From Halomonas sp. THAF5a (GTDB lineage Bacteria > Pseudomonadota > Gammaproteobacteria > Pseudomonadales > Halomonadaceae), in the NCBI RefSeq assembly GCF_009363755.1, contig NZ_CP045417.1, positions 558,001-622,000 on the forward strand: a DNA stretch of 64,000 bases. The letters run 5' to 3'. The notes beneath the pieces were generated by a model that saw nothing but the letters and a program-made list of their open reading frames with translations, had not been told where the DNA came from and did no database searches. The position numbers and the translations under genes were made by a program. Below are positions 1-11,132 of this stretch, piece after piece. The number at the start of each line of letters is the position of its first letter. The stretch's first letter is position 1.

Positions 1-471
1 GAACGCGACCAGTGTCTGCTCCAAGCGATGTGTGACTTTAGGTTGCGATGAGACGGTACCGCCGAGAGGCAAGGATCGGTATCGAGAGGGCAAGGATGCC
101 CTGGCAAGGATGCCTCTCCCCCGTCAGGGGGAATCGAATCGCGCGGCATCGCCCTCGTGGCGCTGCCGCCAGGCACGAGGCGGGGTGGCCGGTCGGCCGC
201 CCGCATGAGAATGACCGGCCCCTGGTGGCAGACGGCGTTCCCATGGCTTCGAGGGCCCTCTGGCCCATGGTGAGCTCAGCGATGGACGGACCAGGTCGTC
301 GATCGGTGGTCTCGCCAGACCCTTCAGTTCCCTGCGTATTGGGCCGGCCTAGCCGGCCCTTTTTTTCGCCTGCGGGTGAGGCCTGCGATCGCGAGGTGGC
401 CGGCCGATCTCTGGTATCCTAAGGGATGAACGATGGTGGTTCCCTTTACTCTCCTGCAAAGAACGCTCTTC
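1..471. other. Gene-free leader upstream of glrK
   Basis: No convincing protein gene is visible here. The longest rightward frame (48-422) runs straight through the terminator at 341-366, has Arg-rich, low-complexity composition and shows no family resemblance, so I do not call it. A short repeated phrase (ggcaaggatgcc) occurs around 90-116. Because a strong rightward terminator lies here without a recognisable ORF before it, the stretch could carry a small RNA or the end of a transcript that starts outside the window. In enterobacteria the sRNA GlmY lies just upstream of glrK; that is positional knowledge only, and I see no GlmY sequence match. Confidence 0.5.
341..366 (+). terminator. Strong intrinsic terminator before glrK
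   Basis: An 8-bp perfect GC stem (gggccggc / gccggccc) with a 3-nt loop (cta) is followed by seven T residues at 360-366, so it terminates rightward transcription. No gene immediately upstream is recognisable, which makes the terminated transcript unknown. Confidence 0.85.
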
Positions 472-1977
472 ATGACCACAGCCGTTACGCGCCGCTGGCG
501 TCCGCGCTCGCTGTTACAGCTGGTGCTGCTGGCCTTCCTGGTGGTGATGCTGCCGCTGGCGGTGCTGATGATCCAGGCCGGTCAGGCGCTCTCCGAGCTC
601 TCGCGGCTGGCCGACCAGAGTGCCCGCCAGGCGGTGGACGAGACGCGGCGCGCCCGCTCGCTGGGTGCCCTGGCCCTGGAGATGGAGCGCGGTGCCCGCC
701 AGTACGCGGTGGTCGAGCAGGAGGGGCTGCTGGAGATCTTCGACGAGCGCCTCAGCGAGTTCCGGCAGCTGCTGGCCCAGCAGCGCCAGCTGCTGCCCGA
801 TGACCCCAACGTGGCGGCGCTGGAGCGGGCGCTGGACGACCTCGCCGAGCTGCCCGACCTGCCGCTGGAGGCGTTCAAGGCGCGGCTCGACGACTTCCTG
901 CCCTTCGCCCGGCATACCGAGGCGATGCGCCAGGCCACCAACCGCCGGATCGATGAGCGCATCGACACCATCAGCGAGCGCGCCGAGGGCGTGCAGATCC
1001 GCCTCTGGTGGCAGACCGCGGCGCTGGTCTCTGCGAGCCTGGTGCTGATGCTGCTGTTCACCCGGCTGATCATCCAGCCGATCCGCCAGCTCGAGCGGCG
1101 CATTCTCGGCATCGGCAGCCTGGGCGGCGACACCGAGCGCCACCATCGGCCCCTCAAGGGGCCGGCGGAGCTGGTCACCCTCGGCGAGCGCCTGGACTGG
1201 CTGGCCTCCCGGCTCGACGACCTGGAGGCCCAGAAGCAGCAGTTCCTGCGCCACATGTCCCATGAGCTCAAGACGCCGCTGGCCAGCGTGCGGGAGGGCT
1301 CGTCGCTGCTCGCCGACGGCGTGGCCGGCGAGGTCACGCCGCGCCAGCGCGAGATCCTCGATCTGATCGACACCAGTGGGCGCGAGCTGCAGCAGCTGAT
1401 CGAGCAGCTGCTCGACTACAACCTGCTCAAGCACAGCCGCCAGCTCGATATCGTCCGGCTGGACGTCGCCACCGTGGTCAAGGAGGTGCTGGCCAAGCAC
1501 CGCCTGGCGCTCGACAACAAGGAGATGCGGGTCAGCTGCTTCCACGGCCCGCTGACCTGGGCGCTCGACGGCACCGCCACCGCCCGGGTGCTCGACAACC
1601 TGATCTCCAACGCCGTGGCCTACGGCGAGGATGGCGGCGAGCTCGAGATCCGCGCCCGCGCGCTGCCGGACCGCCTGGTGATCGAGGTCGCCAACAGCGG
1701 CGAGCCGATCGCCGAGGAGGATCGCGGCCGGCTCTTCGACGCCTTCTACCAGGGCCGAGTGCGCCGCAAGGGCCCGCTCAAGGGCTCCGGCATCGGCCTC
1801 TCGGTGGCCGCCGACTGCGCTCGCCTCCAGGAGGGGCAACTCGAGCTGGTCGACGACCCGCGGCTGGCGGTGTGCTTCCGGCTCACCCTGCCCTGGCCGA
1901 CCCCGTCGCCCGACTCGGGCGACCCGACCTCGCAACCCGCCCTGGCGGATGACGATGCTACCAAGGACCTGTCATGA
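472..1977 (+). CDS. glrK: GlrK/QseE-type sensor histidine kinase
   Basis: Inner-membrane sensor kinase that would phosphorylate the GlrR regulator encoded two genes downstream. About 501 residues. TM1 spans about residues 16-36, a periplasmic helical region follows, TM2 is about 178-200, then a HAMP-like stretch, a HisKA domain with the phospho-acceptor His264 in HMSHELKTPL, and an HATPase_c domain with an N-box (DNLISNAVAYGEDGG) and a G-box (GSGIGLSVAADC). The frame is open from 433, but the ATG at 472 gives the usual short cytoplasmic N-terminus ahead of TM1 and is preferred; the start is moderately certain. The stop overlaps the start of the next gene by ATGA, indicating translational coupling in a glrK-qseG-glrR operon as in E. 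coli. Confidence 0.9.
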   Translation: MTTAVTRRWRPRSLLQLVLLAFLVVMLPLAVLMIQAGQALSELSRLADQSARQAVDETRRARSLGALALEMERGARQYAVVEQEGLLEIFDERLSEFRQLLAQQRQLLPDDPNVAALERALDDLAELPDLPLEAFKARLDDFLPFARHTEAMRQATNRRIDERIDTISERAEGVQIRLWWQTAALVSASLVLMLLFTRLIIQPIRQLERRILGIGSLGGDTERHHRPLKGPAELVTLGERLDWLASRLDDLEAQKQQFLRHMSHELKTPLASVREGSSLLADGVAGEVTPRQREILDLIDTSGRELQQLIEQLLDYNLLKHSRQLDIVRLDVATVVKEVLAKHRLALDNKEMRVSCFHGPLTWALDGTATARVLDNLISNAVAYGEDGGELEIRARALPDRLVIEVANSGEPIAEEDRGRLFDAFYQGRVRRKGPLKGSGIGLSVAADCARLQEGQLELVDDPRLAVCFRLTLPWPTPSPDSGDPTSQPALADDDATKDLS

Positions 1978-2543
1978 CCGTACGCCCCTGGCTGCTGTGT
2001 CTGACCACGCTGTGGCTGACCGGATGTCAGTATCTTCCCGAGGCGCTTGCGCCCGATGCCCGCGTGGCGATGCCGAATCCCCCTAAGGGCGCGCTTGCCT
2101 GCACCGACGCGCTGCCGGACTTCGACGACCACGACTGCCTGCTGCCCGAGTGGGTGGCCTTCGGCCTGACCTCCCAGCGGGGCGACCGGGCGTGGCGGGA
2201 GGCCACCCTGCTGCGCCTCGACGGCGAGGACAAGGAGAGCCGCCTGGCGCGCGCCGTGCTGCTCGCCTGGGGCAGCGAGCCGCAGTGGGATCGCGCCTCG
2301 GAGCTCTTCAAGGCCGACCTGGCGAGCGCCCCGACCGAGCTGCAGCCGCTGCTGCGCTACTGGCTCAACGAGCTGGAGGGGCGGCGACGCCTGGCCGATC
2401 AGCTGGCCGAGCAGCGCCGCGCCGCCGAGGCCGTCGCCCAGGAGAAGGAGGCGCTCGGCCAGGAGCTCGAGGCGATGGCCGAGAAGCTCGAGCAGCTCAC
2501 CGCCATCGAACAGAACATCAACCTGCGACAGCAGAGTGAATAA
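1974..2543 (+). CDS. qseG: QseG-like outer-membrane lipoprotein
   Basis: A lipoprotein of 189 residues: the signal peptide ends in a lipobox LTGC (acylated Cys at about residue 18). The C-terminal third (about 135-185) is strongly helical and coiled-coil-like, rich in Glu, Ala, Arg and Gln. It lies between the GlrK kinase and GlrR regulator genes, overlapping glrK by 4 bp and ending 15 bp before glrR, which is the position of qseG/yfhG in enterobacteria. There the lipoprotein modulates the kinase from the outer membrane. The assignment rests mainly on position, lipobox and size, because the sequence itself is poorly conserved across the family. Confidence 0.72.
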   Translation: MTVRPWLLCLTTLWLTGCQYLPEALAPDARVAMPNPPKGALACTDALPDFDDHDCLLPEWVAFGLTSQRGDRAWREATLLRLDGEDKESRLARAVLLAWGSEPQWDRASELFKADLASAPTELQPLLRYWLNELEGRRRLADQLAEQRRAAEAVAQEKEALGQELEAMAEKLEQLTAIEQNINLRQQSE

Positions 2544-2558
2544 CCTCGGAGAGACGAC

Positions 2559-3953
<1,395 letters not shown>

Positions 3954-4012
3954 GGCATGCACCACCGGGCCGCCGGCGGTCGGCCGCCGACCGCCCCGCT
4001 GGCCTCGCCGTC

Positions 4013-4064
4013 ACCCCGCAACGCAAGACCCCCTGCCTCGGCAGGGGGTCTTGCGTTGCGGGGT
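4013..4064. terminator. Bidirectional terminator, 25-bp perfect hairpin
   Basis: A perfectly complementary 25-bp inverted repeat with a 2-nt spacer (4013-4037 / 4040-4064; core cgcaagaccccctgcc). It sits between convergent glrR and the peroxiredoxin gene. It has no U-tract on either side, so termination would depend on the exceptionally stable stem or on Rho. Confidence 0.75.
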
Positions 4065-4075
4065 GAACGCGCGCC

Positions 4076-4729
4076 TTACTCGGGCAGCTTGGTGCGGCGC
4101 AGGTAGGGGAAGACGGTCTCGTACTCGCCGAACTTCGCCTTGGCGTCCTCATCGGAGACCGTCGGCGGGATGATCACGTCCTCGCCGACGGTCCAGTCGG
4201 CCGGGGTGGCCACGCCCTTGGCGCCGGCGGTCTGCAGGGCGTCCAGGGCGCGCAGCACCTCGGCGAAGTTGCGGCCCACGTTCATCGGGTAGGTCATGGC
4301 GAGCTTGAGCTGCTTGTCCGGACCGATGATGAACACCGTGCGCACGGTGGCGCTGTCGGCCGGGGTGCGGCCGTCCGGCAGGTAGGCCTCGGCCGGCAGC
4401 ATGTCGAACAGCTTGGCGACCTTGAGGTCCTCGTCGGCGATGATCGGGAAGCCGACGTCGCAGCCGGCGAAGCTCGCGATGTCATTGGTCCACTTCTTGT
4501 GGTCCTCGACGCCGTCCACGGAGACGCCGATCACCTTGGTGCCGCGCTTCTGCCACTCGGCGTTGAGCTTGGCCACGGCGCCGAACTCGGTGGTGCAGAC
4601 CGGGGTGAAGTCCTTCGGATGCGAGAACAGGATCGCCCAGCTGTCGCCGATCCACTCGTGGAAGCGGATCGGGCCCTGGCTGGTATCGGCCTCGAAATCG
4701 GGTACGACGTCGTTGATGCGCAGTGACAT
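4076..4729 (-). CDS. 1-Cys peroxiredoxin (Prx6 type)
   Basis: Cytoplasmic thiol peroxidase that reduces hydrogen peroxide and alkyl hydroperoxides. 217 residues, the usual length for the Prx6/AhpE-like 1-Cys group. The peroxidatic Cys45 lies in FTPVCTTEFG; Thr42 and the later Arg of the active site (DSATVRTVFIIGPD) are present, and the Prx6-type C-terminal domain (PTVSDEDAKAKFGEYETVFPYLR) is complete. The ATG at 4729 has a good upstream ribosome site (aagggag); the frame stays open beyond it but the N-terminus MSLRINDVVPDF is typical of the family. It is monocistronic, between two terminator-like hairpin or gap regions. Confidence 0.92.
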   Translation of the reverse strand: MSLRINDVVPDFEADTSQGPIRFHEWIGDSWAILFSHPKDFTPVCTTEFGAVAKLNAEWQKRGTKVIGVSVDGVEDHKKWTNDIASFAGCDVGFPIIADEDLKVAKLFDMLPAEAYLPDGRTPADSATVRTVFIIGPDKQLKLAMTYPMNVGRNFAEVLRALDALQTAGAKGVATPADWTVGEDVIIPPTVSDEDAKAKFGEYETVFPYLRRTKLPE

Positions 4730-4930
4730 GGTGCAACTCCCTTCTCTGGGTGGGTGAAGCTGCCGGCCCGCCGCCGGTCTTGCCGGCAGGGCGGGCCGTA
4801 CGGGTCCTCTCCTCATTGTCGGGGCTCGCGGGGCTCTCGACAACGGCCGGACGGCGTCTCTCTCGTACTTTGATGTTTTAACGTTAGACGATGAAGGCGG
4901 TCTCGCGGCGCACGGACCGCCCGTGCCCGC

Positions 4931-6304
4931 TCAGTCGTCGCGGGTCTCGAGCACCTCCAGCGCCAGGCGTCCCTCGCCCAGGCGCGCCGCGAGGCGCTCC
5001 CCGGGGGCGGCGTCCGCCGCCCGGCGCACCACCCGGCCGGCGTCGTTCTCGAGGATCGCATAGCCGCGTCCCAGCACCGCCAGCGGGCTCACCGCCTGCA
5101 GCTCGCGCACGATGCCGCCCAGCCGCTCGCGGTGGCGGGCGAGCGCCCGGGGCATCGCCTGATGCAGGCGCTGGGTGGCGCGCGCGAGCCGCTGCCCGGC
5201 CTGGTCGGTCAGCCGGTCCGGCGAGCGCAGGGCCAGGCGTCGCTGCAGGTCGTGTGCCCGGCGCCGCTCCTGGTCGAGCCGCGCCCGGGCGGCCCGGTGC
5301 AGCCGCGCCTCCAGCGCCTCGAGCTGGCGGCGACGCGCCGCCAGCACCTCGCCGGGGTGACGCAGCCGGGCGCGCAGGTGGTCCAGCCGCTGGGCGTCGG
5401 TGTCGAGGCGGGCGCGCTGGGCGCGAGACAGCCGCTCGGCGAGCCCCGCGAGGCGCTGTAGCCGCTCGCGGCGGTCGGGCACCAGCTGCTCGGCCGCGGC
5501 CGAGGGGGTGGGGGCGCGGGCGTCGGCGGCGAAGTCGGCGAGCGTGGTGTCCACCTCGTGGCCCACCGCGGCCATCACCGGCAGCCGGGAGTGGAAGATC
5601 GCCCGGGCCAGGTGCTCGTCGTTGAAGGCCCAGAGGTCCTCCAGGCTGCCGCCGCCCCGGGTGATCAGGATGGCGTCCCGGGCAGGGTCCAGCGCCTGCT
5701 GGCGGTTGAGCAGGCCCAGCGCCGAGATCATCGCCGGCGCCGCCTCGCGGCCCTGCACCGGCACCGGGATCAGCGTGACCCGGGCGAGCGGCCAGCGCGC
5801 CGCGAGCACCGCCAGCACATCGCGGATCGCCGCCCCGGTGGGCGAGGTGAGCACCAGCAGGTGGCGCGGCGGGAAGGGCAGGGGGCGCGCGTTGGTGAAC
5901 ACCCCCTCGGCGGCGAGGCGCGCCTTGAGGCGCTCGAGGGCGGCCAGCAGCTCGCCTTCACCCGCCGCCTGCACCGCCTCGACGATCAGCTGGTAGTCGC
6001 CACGGGGCTCGAAGAGCGACACCTTGCCGCGCACCTTGACCCGGTCGCCGTCGCGCATCGGCGCGGCGACGAAGCGCGCCCGAGTGCGAAACAGCGCGCA
6101 GCGCAGCTGGGCCTTGTCGTCCTTGAGGGTGAAGTAGACGTGCCCCGAGGCCGGGCGCGACACCCCGGAGAGCTCGCCCTCCACCCACACCTCACCGACG
6201 TCCTGCTCCAGGGCCCGCCGGGCGCGCCGGTTGAGCTCGCTGACGGAGAGCGCCTCGCGGTCGCTGTCGTGATCCTTGGGCGTGTCGTCGAGAGGGGATG
6301 GCAT
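4931..6304 (-). CDS. xseA: Exodeoxyribonuclease VII large subunit XseA
   Basis: Catalytic subunit of ExoVII, which degrades single-stranded DNA into acid-insoluble oligonucleotides during mismatch repair and damage processing. 457 residues, the same length as the E. coli protein. The N-terminal OB fold (VWVEGELSGVSRPASGHVYF) is followed by the catalytic domain with HLLVLTSPTGAAIRD and GGGSLEDLWAFNDE, and a long Arg/Leu-rich coiled-coil that binds XseB. The ATG at 6304 has a ggagag ribosome site and the sequence starts MPSPLDDT; the frame continues open upstream only because of the high GC content. No xseB is in the window. Confidence 0.93.
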   Translation of the reverse strand: MPSPLDDTPKDHDSDREALSVSELNRRARRALEQDVGEVWVEGELSGVSRPASGHVYFTLKDDKAQLRCALFRTRARFVAAPMRDGDRVKVRGKVSLFEPRGDYQLIVEAVQAAGEGELLAALERLKARLAAEGVFTNARPLPFPPRHLLVLTSPTGAAIRDVLAVLAARWPLARVTLIPVPVQGREAAPAMISALGLLNRQQALDPARDAILITRGGGSLEDLWAFNDEHLARAIFHSRLPVMAAVGHEVDTTLADFAADARAPTPSAAAEQLVPDRRERLQRLAGLAERLSRAQRARLDTDAQRLDHLRARLRHPGEVLAARRRQLEALEARLHRAARARLDQERRRAHDLQRRLALRSPDRLTDQAGQRLARATQRLHQAMPRALARHRERLGGIVRELQAVSPLAVLGRGYAILENDAGRVVRRAADAAPGERLAARLGEGRLALEVLETRDD

Positions 6305-6360
6305 GGGGCGGCTCTCCGGCGGGAACGCCGCCCAGCCTAGCACGGATGGCGACGTCGTCC

Positions 6361-7428
6361 TCAGGCGTTGAGGCGTCGGCAGGCGGCCAGCAGCACCGGC
6401 ATCAGCAGGATCAGCACCGTGATGCGCAGCAGGTGGTGGGCGGTCACGAAGGCGGGGTCGATGCCGAGCGACAGCGCCACCAGGCTCAGCTCCGGCGCCC
6501 CACCCGGCATGTAGGCGAGCAGCGCCGCGGGCAGCGACACCCCCGTCGTGGCGTGGATCGCCCAGGCGGCGAGGATGGCGATCGCCAGCAGGCACAGCGC
6601 CTGCAGGGCGGCCATCGCCAGGGTATGGCCCAGTGCGGCGAGTGAGGTGCCGGTGAAGCGCACCCCCACCGAGACGCCGATGATCACCTGGGCCAGGGCG
6701 ATCAGCGCCGGTGGGAGGGCGGCGTGGGTGACCCCGGTGAAGTGCAGCGCCGATGAGATCAGCGCCGGGCCGAACAGCAGGGCGTTGGGCAGGCGCAGCC
6801 GCCGCCCCAGCCAGGCACCCAGCGCCCCGGCCCCGGCCAGCCAGGCGGCATCCGCCGGGCCGGGCAGCCACAGCCACTGCGCGAGGTCCGGCGTGGCGCC
6901 GGCCAGGTCGACGTGGCCGATCGCCTTCAGCACCGGCGGGATCGCCACCAGCAGCACCAGGATGCGCACCGCGTGGGTCATCCCCACCACCCGCAGGTCG
7001 GCCCCCGACGAGAGGGCCATGCCGGTGACCGCCGAGACCCCGCCGGGCACGCCGGCATAGAGGGCGGTCTCCGTCGAGTGGCCGGCGACGCGCCGCGAGA
7101 ACCACACCGAGAAGGCCATCATCGCCGCCGTGGCCACGAGCATCGCGCTCAGGCTGGCGGACCACAGGCGCGGGTCGCCGGTCATCTCCGGCGTGAAGGC
7201 CGTGCCGAGCATCACCCCGATCACCACCAGCACGCCCTGGCGGCCGCGCCCCGGCGAGCGCAGCCGCACGCCGGCGAGGCTTACCAGGGTGGTGGCGATC
7301 ATGGCGCCGAGCAGCCACGGCAGCGGCAGGTCGACGGCGAGGGCCGCCGCCCCGCCGACGAGGCCGAGGAGCAGGGTGGGCAGAAAACGCAGCAGGGCGG
7401 CAACGGCAGGAAGCGGGGCAAAGGGCAA
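6361..7428 (-). CDS. AbrB-family multipass membrane protein
   Basis: A 355-residue very hydrophobic protein with about ten predicted membrane segments in two similar halves, matching the AbrB/putative ammonia monooxygenase-like family (Pfam AbrB, PF05145), whose transport or regulatory role is undefined. Motifs include LPWLLGAMIATT near the N-terminus and YMPGGAPELSLVALSLG near the C-terminus. The start is a TTG at 7428, chosen because a strong ggaggt lies 8 bases upstream; no ATG gives a better N-terminus. In many proteobacteria this family sits beside tripartite tricarboxylate transporter genes, and here the stump of such a gene lies directly upstream, so it is probably the surviving last gene of a lost tctCBA-abrB operon. 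Confidence 0.82.
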   Translation of the reverse strand: MPFAPLPAVAALLRFLPTLLLGLVGGAAALAVDLPLPWLLGAMIATTLVSLAGVRLRSPGRGRQGVLVVIGVMLGTAFTPEMTGDPRLWSASLSAMLVATAAMMAFSVWFSRRVAGHSTETALYAGVPGGVSAVTGMALSSGADLRVVGMTHAVRILVLLVAIPPVLKAIGHVDLAGATPDLAQWLWLPGPADAAWLAGAGALGAWLGRRLRLPNALLFGPALISSALHFTGVTHAALPPALIALAQVIIGVSVGVRFTGTSLAALGHTLAMAALQALCLLAIAILAAWAIHATTGVSLPAALLAYMPGGAPELSLVALSLGIDPAFVTAHHLLRITVLILLMPVLLAACRRLNA

Positions 7429-7454
7429 GTCGAGGGACCTCCGTGTCAGGCGTG

Positions 7455-7478
7455 TCGGGCCCGCGGGAGCGGGCCCGA
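7455..7478. terminator. Intercistronic GC hairpin (possible weak terminator)
   Basis: A 10-bp perfect stem (tcgggcccgc / gcgggcccga) with a ggga tetraloop lies between the tctA remnant and the AbrB-family gene. No U-tract follows, so it may act as an RNA-stabilising intercistronic hairpin rather than a terminator. Confidence 0.45.
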
Positions 7479-7485
7479 GGCGATG

Positions 7486-7726
7486 TCAGCCGGCGTGGCG
7501 GCGCGCGCGGGCGGCGCGCGCGGGCGGCGAGCAGCTTCGGCACCAGCCAGGGCAGCACCAGCAGCGCCGCGGCGGCGATCCACAGCCCCGGCGAGATGCC
7601 GGACTGCCACAGGATGCCCGTATCGCCGCCGCTGATCGACAGCGCGCGGCGCAGGTTCTGCTCCATCAGCCCGCCCAGCACGTAGCCGAGGATCACCGGC
7701 GCCAGCGAGAAGCCGAGCTTGCGCCG
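7486..7726 (-). pseudogene. tctA: 3' stump of a tctA transporter gene
   Basis: Translating leftward from 7726 gives RRKLGFSLAPVILGYVLGG followed by LMEQNLRRALSISGGD and a hydrophobic final segment. This is the conserved C-terminal end of TctA, the large membrane subunit of tripartite tricarboxylate transporters (normally about 500 residues). Only about 75 residues remain. Homology stops abruptly at about 7726, some 45 bp from the guaB -35 box, and no start codon or ribosome site precedes it. The frame also runs past the expected end: the natural-looking stop (tga, 7488-7486) is one base out of frame, after a GC-rich 13-bp imperfect duplication near 7510-7535 that looks like a slippage site. 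Seen directly; the deletion history is inferred. Confidence 0.8.
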
Positions 7727-7770
7727 CGAGTTTGGTCGCGGCGAGGCACGTTAGGCAGGCGGGGGGTGGA

Positions 7771-7800
7771 TTGCCGGACCCCCGGCCCGACCGCTATAAT
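7771..7800 (+). promoter_or_regulatory. Sigma-70 promoter of guaB
   Basis: TTGCCG (7771-7776), an 18-bp spacer and a consensus TATAAT (7795-7800) about 50 bp before the guaB start. A GC-rich discriminator-like stretch (gggggatt) follows the -10 box, as in growth-rate-controlled promoters; that control is inferred. Confidence 0.8.
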
Positions 7801-7810
7801 GGGGGATTAA

Positions 7811-9319
<1,509 letters not shown>

Positions 9320-9401
9320 TCCCGACCTCAGTATGACCGCGGCGGGGGCAACCCCGCCGCTCGCTTTTGGATCCGGCCTGCCGCCACACCGAGACGTTCC
9401 C

Positions 9402-10979
9402 ATGACCGATATTCACGCCCACAAGATCCTGATCCTCGACTTCGGCTCCCAGTACACCCAGCTGATCGCCCGCCGCGTGCGCGAGATCGGGGTCTACTCC
9501 GAGGTGCGCGCCTTCGACATCACCGAGGCCGAGATTCGCGAGTACGCCCCCAACGGCATCATCCTCGCCGGCGGCCCCGAGTCGGTCACCGAGCTGGATT
9601 CGCCCCGCGCCCCGCAGTGCGTGTTCGAGATGGGCCTGCCGGTGCTCGGCATCTGCTACGGCATGCAGACCATGGCCGAGCAGCTGGGCGGCAAGGTGGC
9701 CGGGTCGAACGTGCGTGAGTTCGGCTATGCCCAGATCCGCCTCGACGCCGAGACCGCCCTGTTCAAGGACATCTCGGACCACATCGATCACGAGACTGGC
9801 AAGAGCCTGCTCGACGTCTGGATGAGCCATGGCGACAAGGTGGCCGAGGTGCCGGACACCTTCACGGTGACCGCCTCCACCCCGAGCTGCCCGATCGCCG
9901 CCATGAGCTGGGAGGAGAAGCGCTTCTTCGGCGTGCAGTTCCACCCCGAGGTGACCCACACCCTGCAGGGCCAGCGCATCCTCGAGCACTTCGTGCTGGA
10001 CATCTGCGGCAGCGCGCGCAACTGGACCCCGGCGCAGATCATCGAGGACCAGATCGCTCGCGTGCGCGACCAGGTGGGCGACCGTCACGTGCTGCTCGGC
10101 CTCTCCGGCGGCGTGGATTCCTCCGTGGTGGCGGCCCTGCTGCACAAGGCCATCGGCGACCAGCTGACCTGCGTGTTCGTCGACAACGGCCTGCTGCGCA
10201 AGGCCGAGGGCGACCAGGTGATGGAGACCTTCGCCAAGCACATGGGCGTGCGGGTGATCCGCGTCGACGCCGAGGACCTGTTCCTCGACAAGCTTAAGGG
10301 CGTCGATGAGCCCGAGGCCAAGCGCAAGATCATCGGCAACACCTTCATCGATGTCTTCGATACCGAGGCCGCCAAGATCGAGGGCGTGGACTTCCTGGCC
10401 CAGGGCACCATCTACCCGGACGTGATCGAGTCCGCCGCCGCCAAGACCGGCAAGGCGCACGTGATCAAGTCGCACCACAACGTGGGCGGCCTGCCCGAGA
10501 CCATGAAGCTCAAGCTCGTCGAGCCGCTGCGCGAGCTGTTCAAGGACGAGGTGCGCAAGCTCGGCGTCGAGCTCGGCCTGCCCTACGACATGGTCTACCG
10601 TCACCCCTTCCCGGGGCCGGGCCTGGGCGTGCGCATCCTCGGCGAGGTGAAGAAGGAGTACGCCGACATCCTGCGCGAGGCCGACGCCATCTTCATCGAG
10701 GAGCTGCACAACTCCGGCTGGTACCACAAGACCAGCCAGGCCTTCGCCGTCTTCCTGCCGGTGAAGTCCGTGGGCGTGGTCGGCGACGGCCGCCGCTACG
10801 AGTGGGTGATCGCGCTGCGCGCCGTGGAGACCATCGACTTCATGACCGCCCGCTGGGCGCACCTGCCCTACGAGCTGCTGGAGAAGGTCTCCAACCGCAT
10901 CATCAACGAGATCACCGGCGTCTCCCGCGTGACCTACGACGTGAGCAGCAAGCCGCCGGCCACCATCGAGTGGGAGTGA
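9402..10979 (+). CDS. guaA: GMP synthase (glutamine-hydrolysing)
   Basis: Converts XMP to GMP using ATP and glutamine. 525 residues, identical in length to the E. coli enzyme. The class I amidotransferase domain (about 8-205) has nucleophile Cys85 in GICYGMQ and the His/Glu pair in VQFHPEVTH. The ATP-pyrophosphatase domain begins with the PP-loop [11 protein letters not shown] and ends with the dimerisation domain ([17 protein letters not shown]). The ATG at 9402 is preferred over upstream in-frame codons because [19 protein letters not shown] is the usual N-terminus. It is followed by an intrinsic terminator. Confidence 0.97.
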   Translation: MTDIHAHKILILDFGSQYTQLIARRVREIGVYSEVRAFDITEAEIREYAPNGIILAGGPESVTELDSPRAPQCVFEMGLPVLGICYGMQTMAEQLGGKVAGSNVREFGYAQIRLDAETALFKDISDHIDHETGKSLLDVWMSHGDKVAEVPDTFTVTASTPSCPIAAMSWEEKRFFGVQFHPEVTHTLQGQRILEHFVLDICGSARNWTPAQIIEDQIARVRDQVGDRHVLLGLSGGVDSSVVAALLHKAIGDQLTCVFVDNGLLRKAEGDQVMETFAKHMGVRVIRVDAEDLFLDKLKGVDEPEAKRKIIGNTFIDVFDTEAAKIEGVDFLAQGTIYPDVIESAAAKTGKAHVIKSHHNVGGLPETMKLKLVEPLRELFKDEVRKLGVELGLPYDMVYRHPFPGPGLGVRILGEVKKEYADILREADAIFIEELHNSGWYHKTSQAFAVFLPVKSVGVVGDGRRYEWVIALRAVETIDFMTARWAHLPYELLEKVSNRIINEITGVSRVTYDVSSKPPATIEWE

Positions 10980-11017
10980 GAAGTTGCGTGTGAATAACAC
11001 GGATTCATATTGATAAG

Positions 11018-11045
11018 AAAGGCCTGCCAAGTTGCAGGCCTTTTT
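11018..11045 (+). terminator. Intrinsic terminator of guaBA
   Basis: A 10-bp stem (aaaggcctgc / gcaggccttt), a 6-nt loop and five Ts. It lies 39 bp after the guaA stop and marks the left edge of the AT-rich insert. Confidence 0.9.
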
Positions 11046-11132
11046 ATTGAAATTTATATAATGGTGTTATAAATTGATGTTGTGTCATATAGTTTTTTGA
11101 GTTTTTAATTTTTTATTTTTTAGGGTGGAGCT

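Noticed and set aside
60..260. Sigma-54 promoter (TGGCA...GC) in the leader, as expected for a GlrR target
   Set aside because: Candidates such as tggcagacggcgttcc and tggcaaggatgcc do not keep the GG-N10-GC spacing or bases.
48..422. Rightward 124-codon frame upstream of glrK
   Set aside because: It crosses a strong terminator and has no ribosome site or family resemblance.
4931..7696. Leftward 921-codon frame through xseA and into the tctA stump
   Set aside because: It joins two unrelated pieces through an out-of-frame abrB region. xseA has its own start and ribosome site at 6304.
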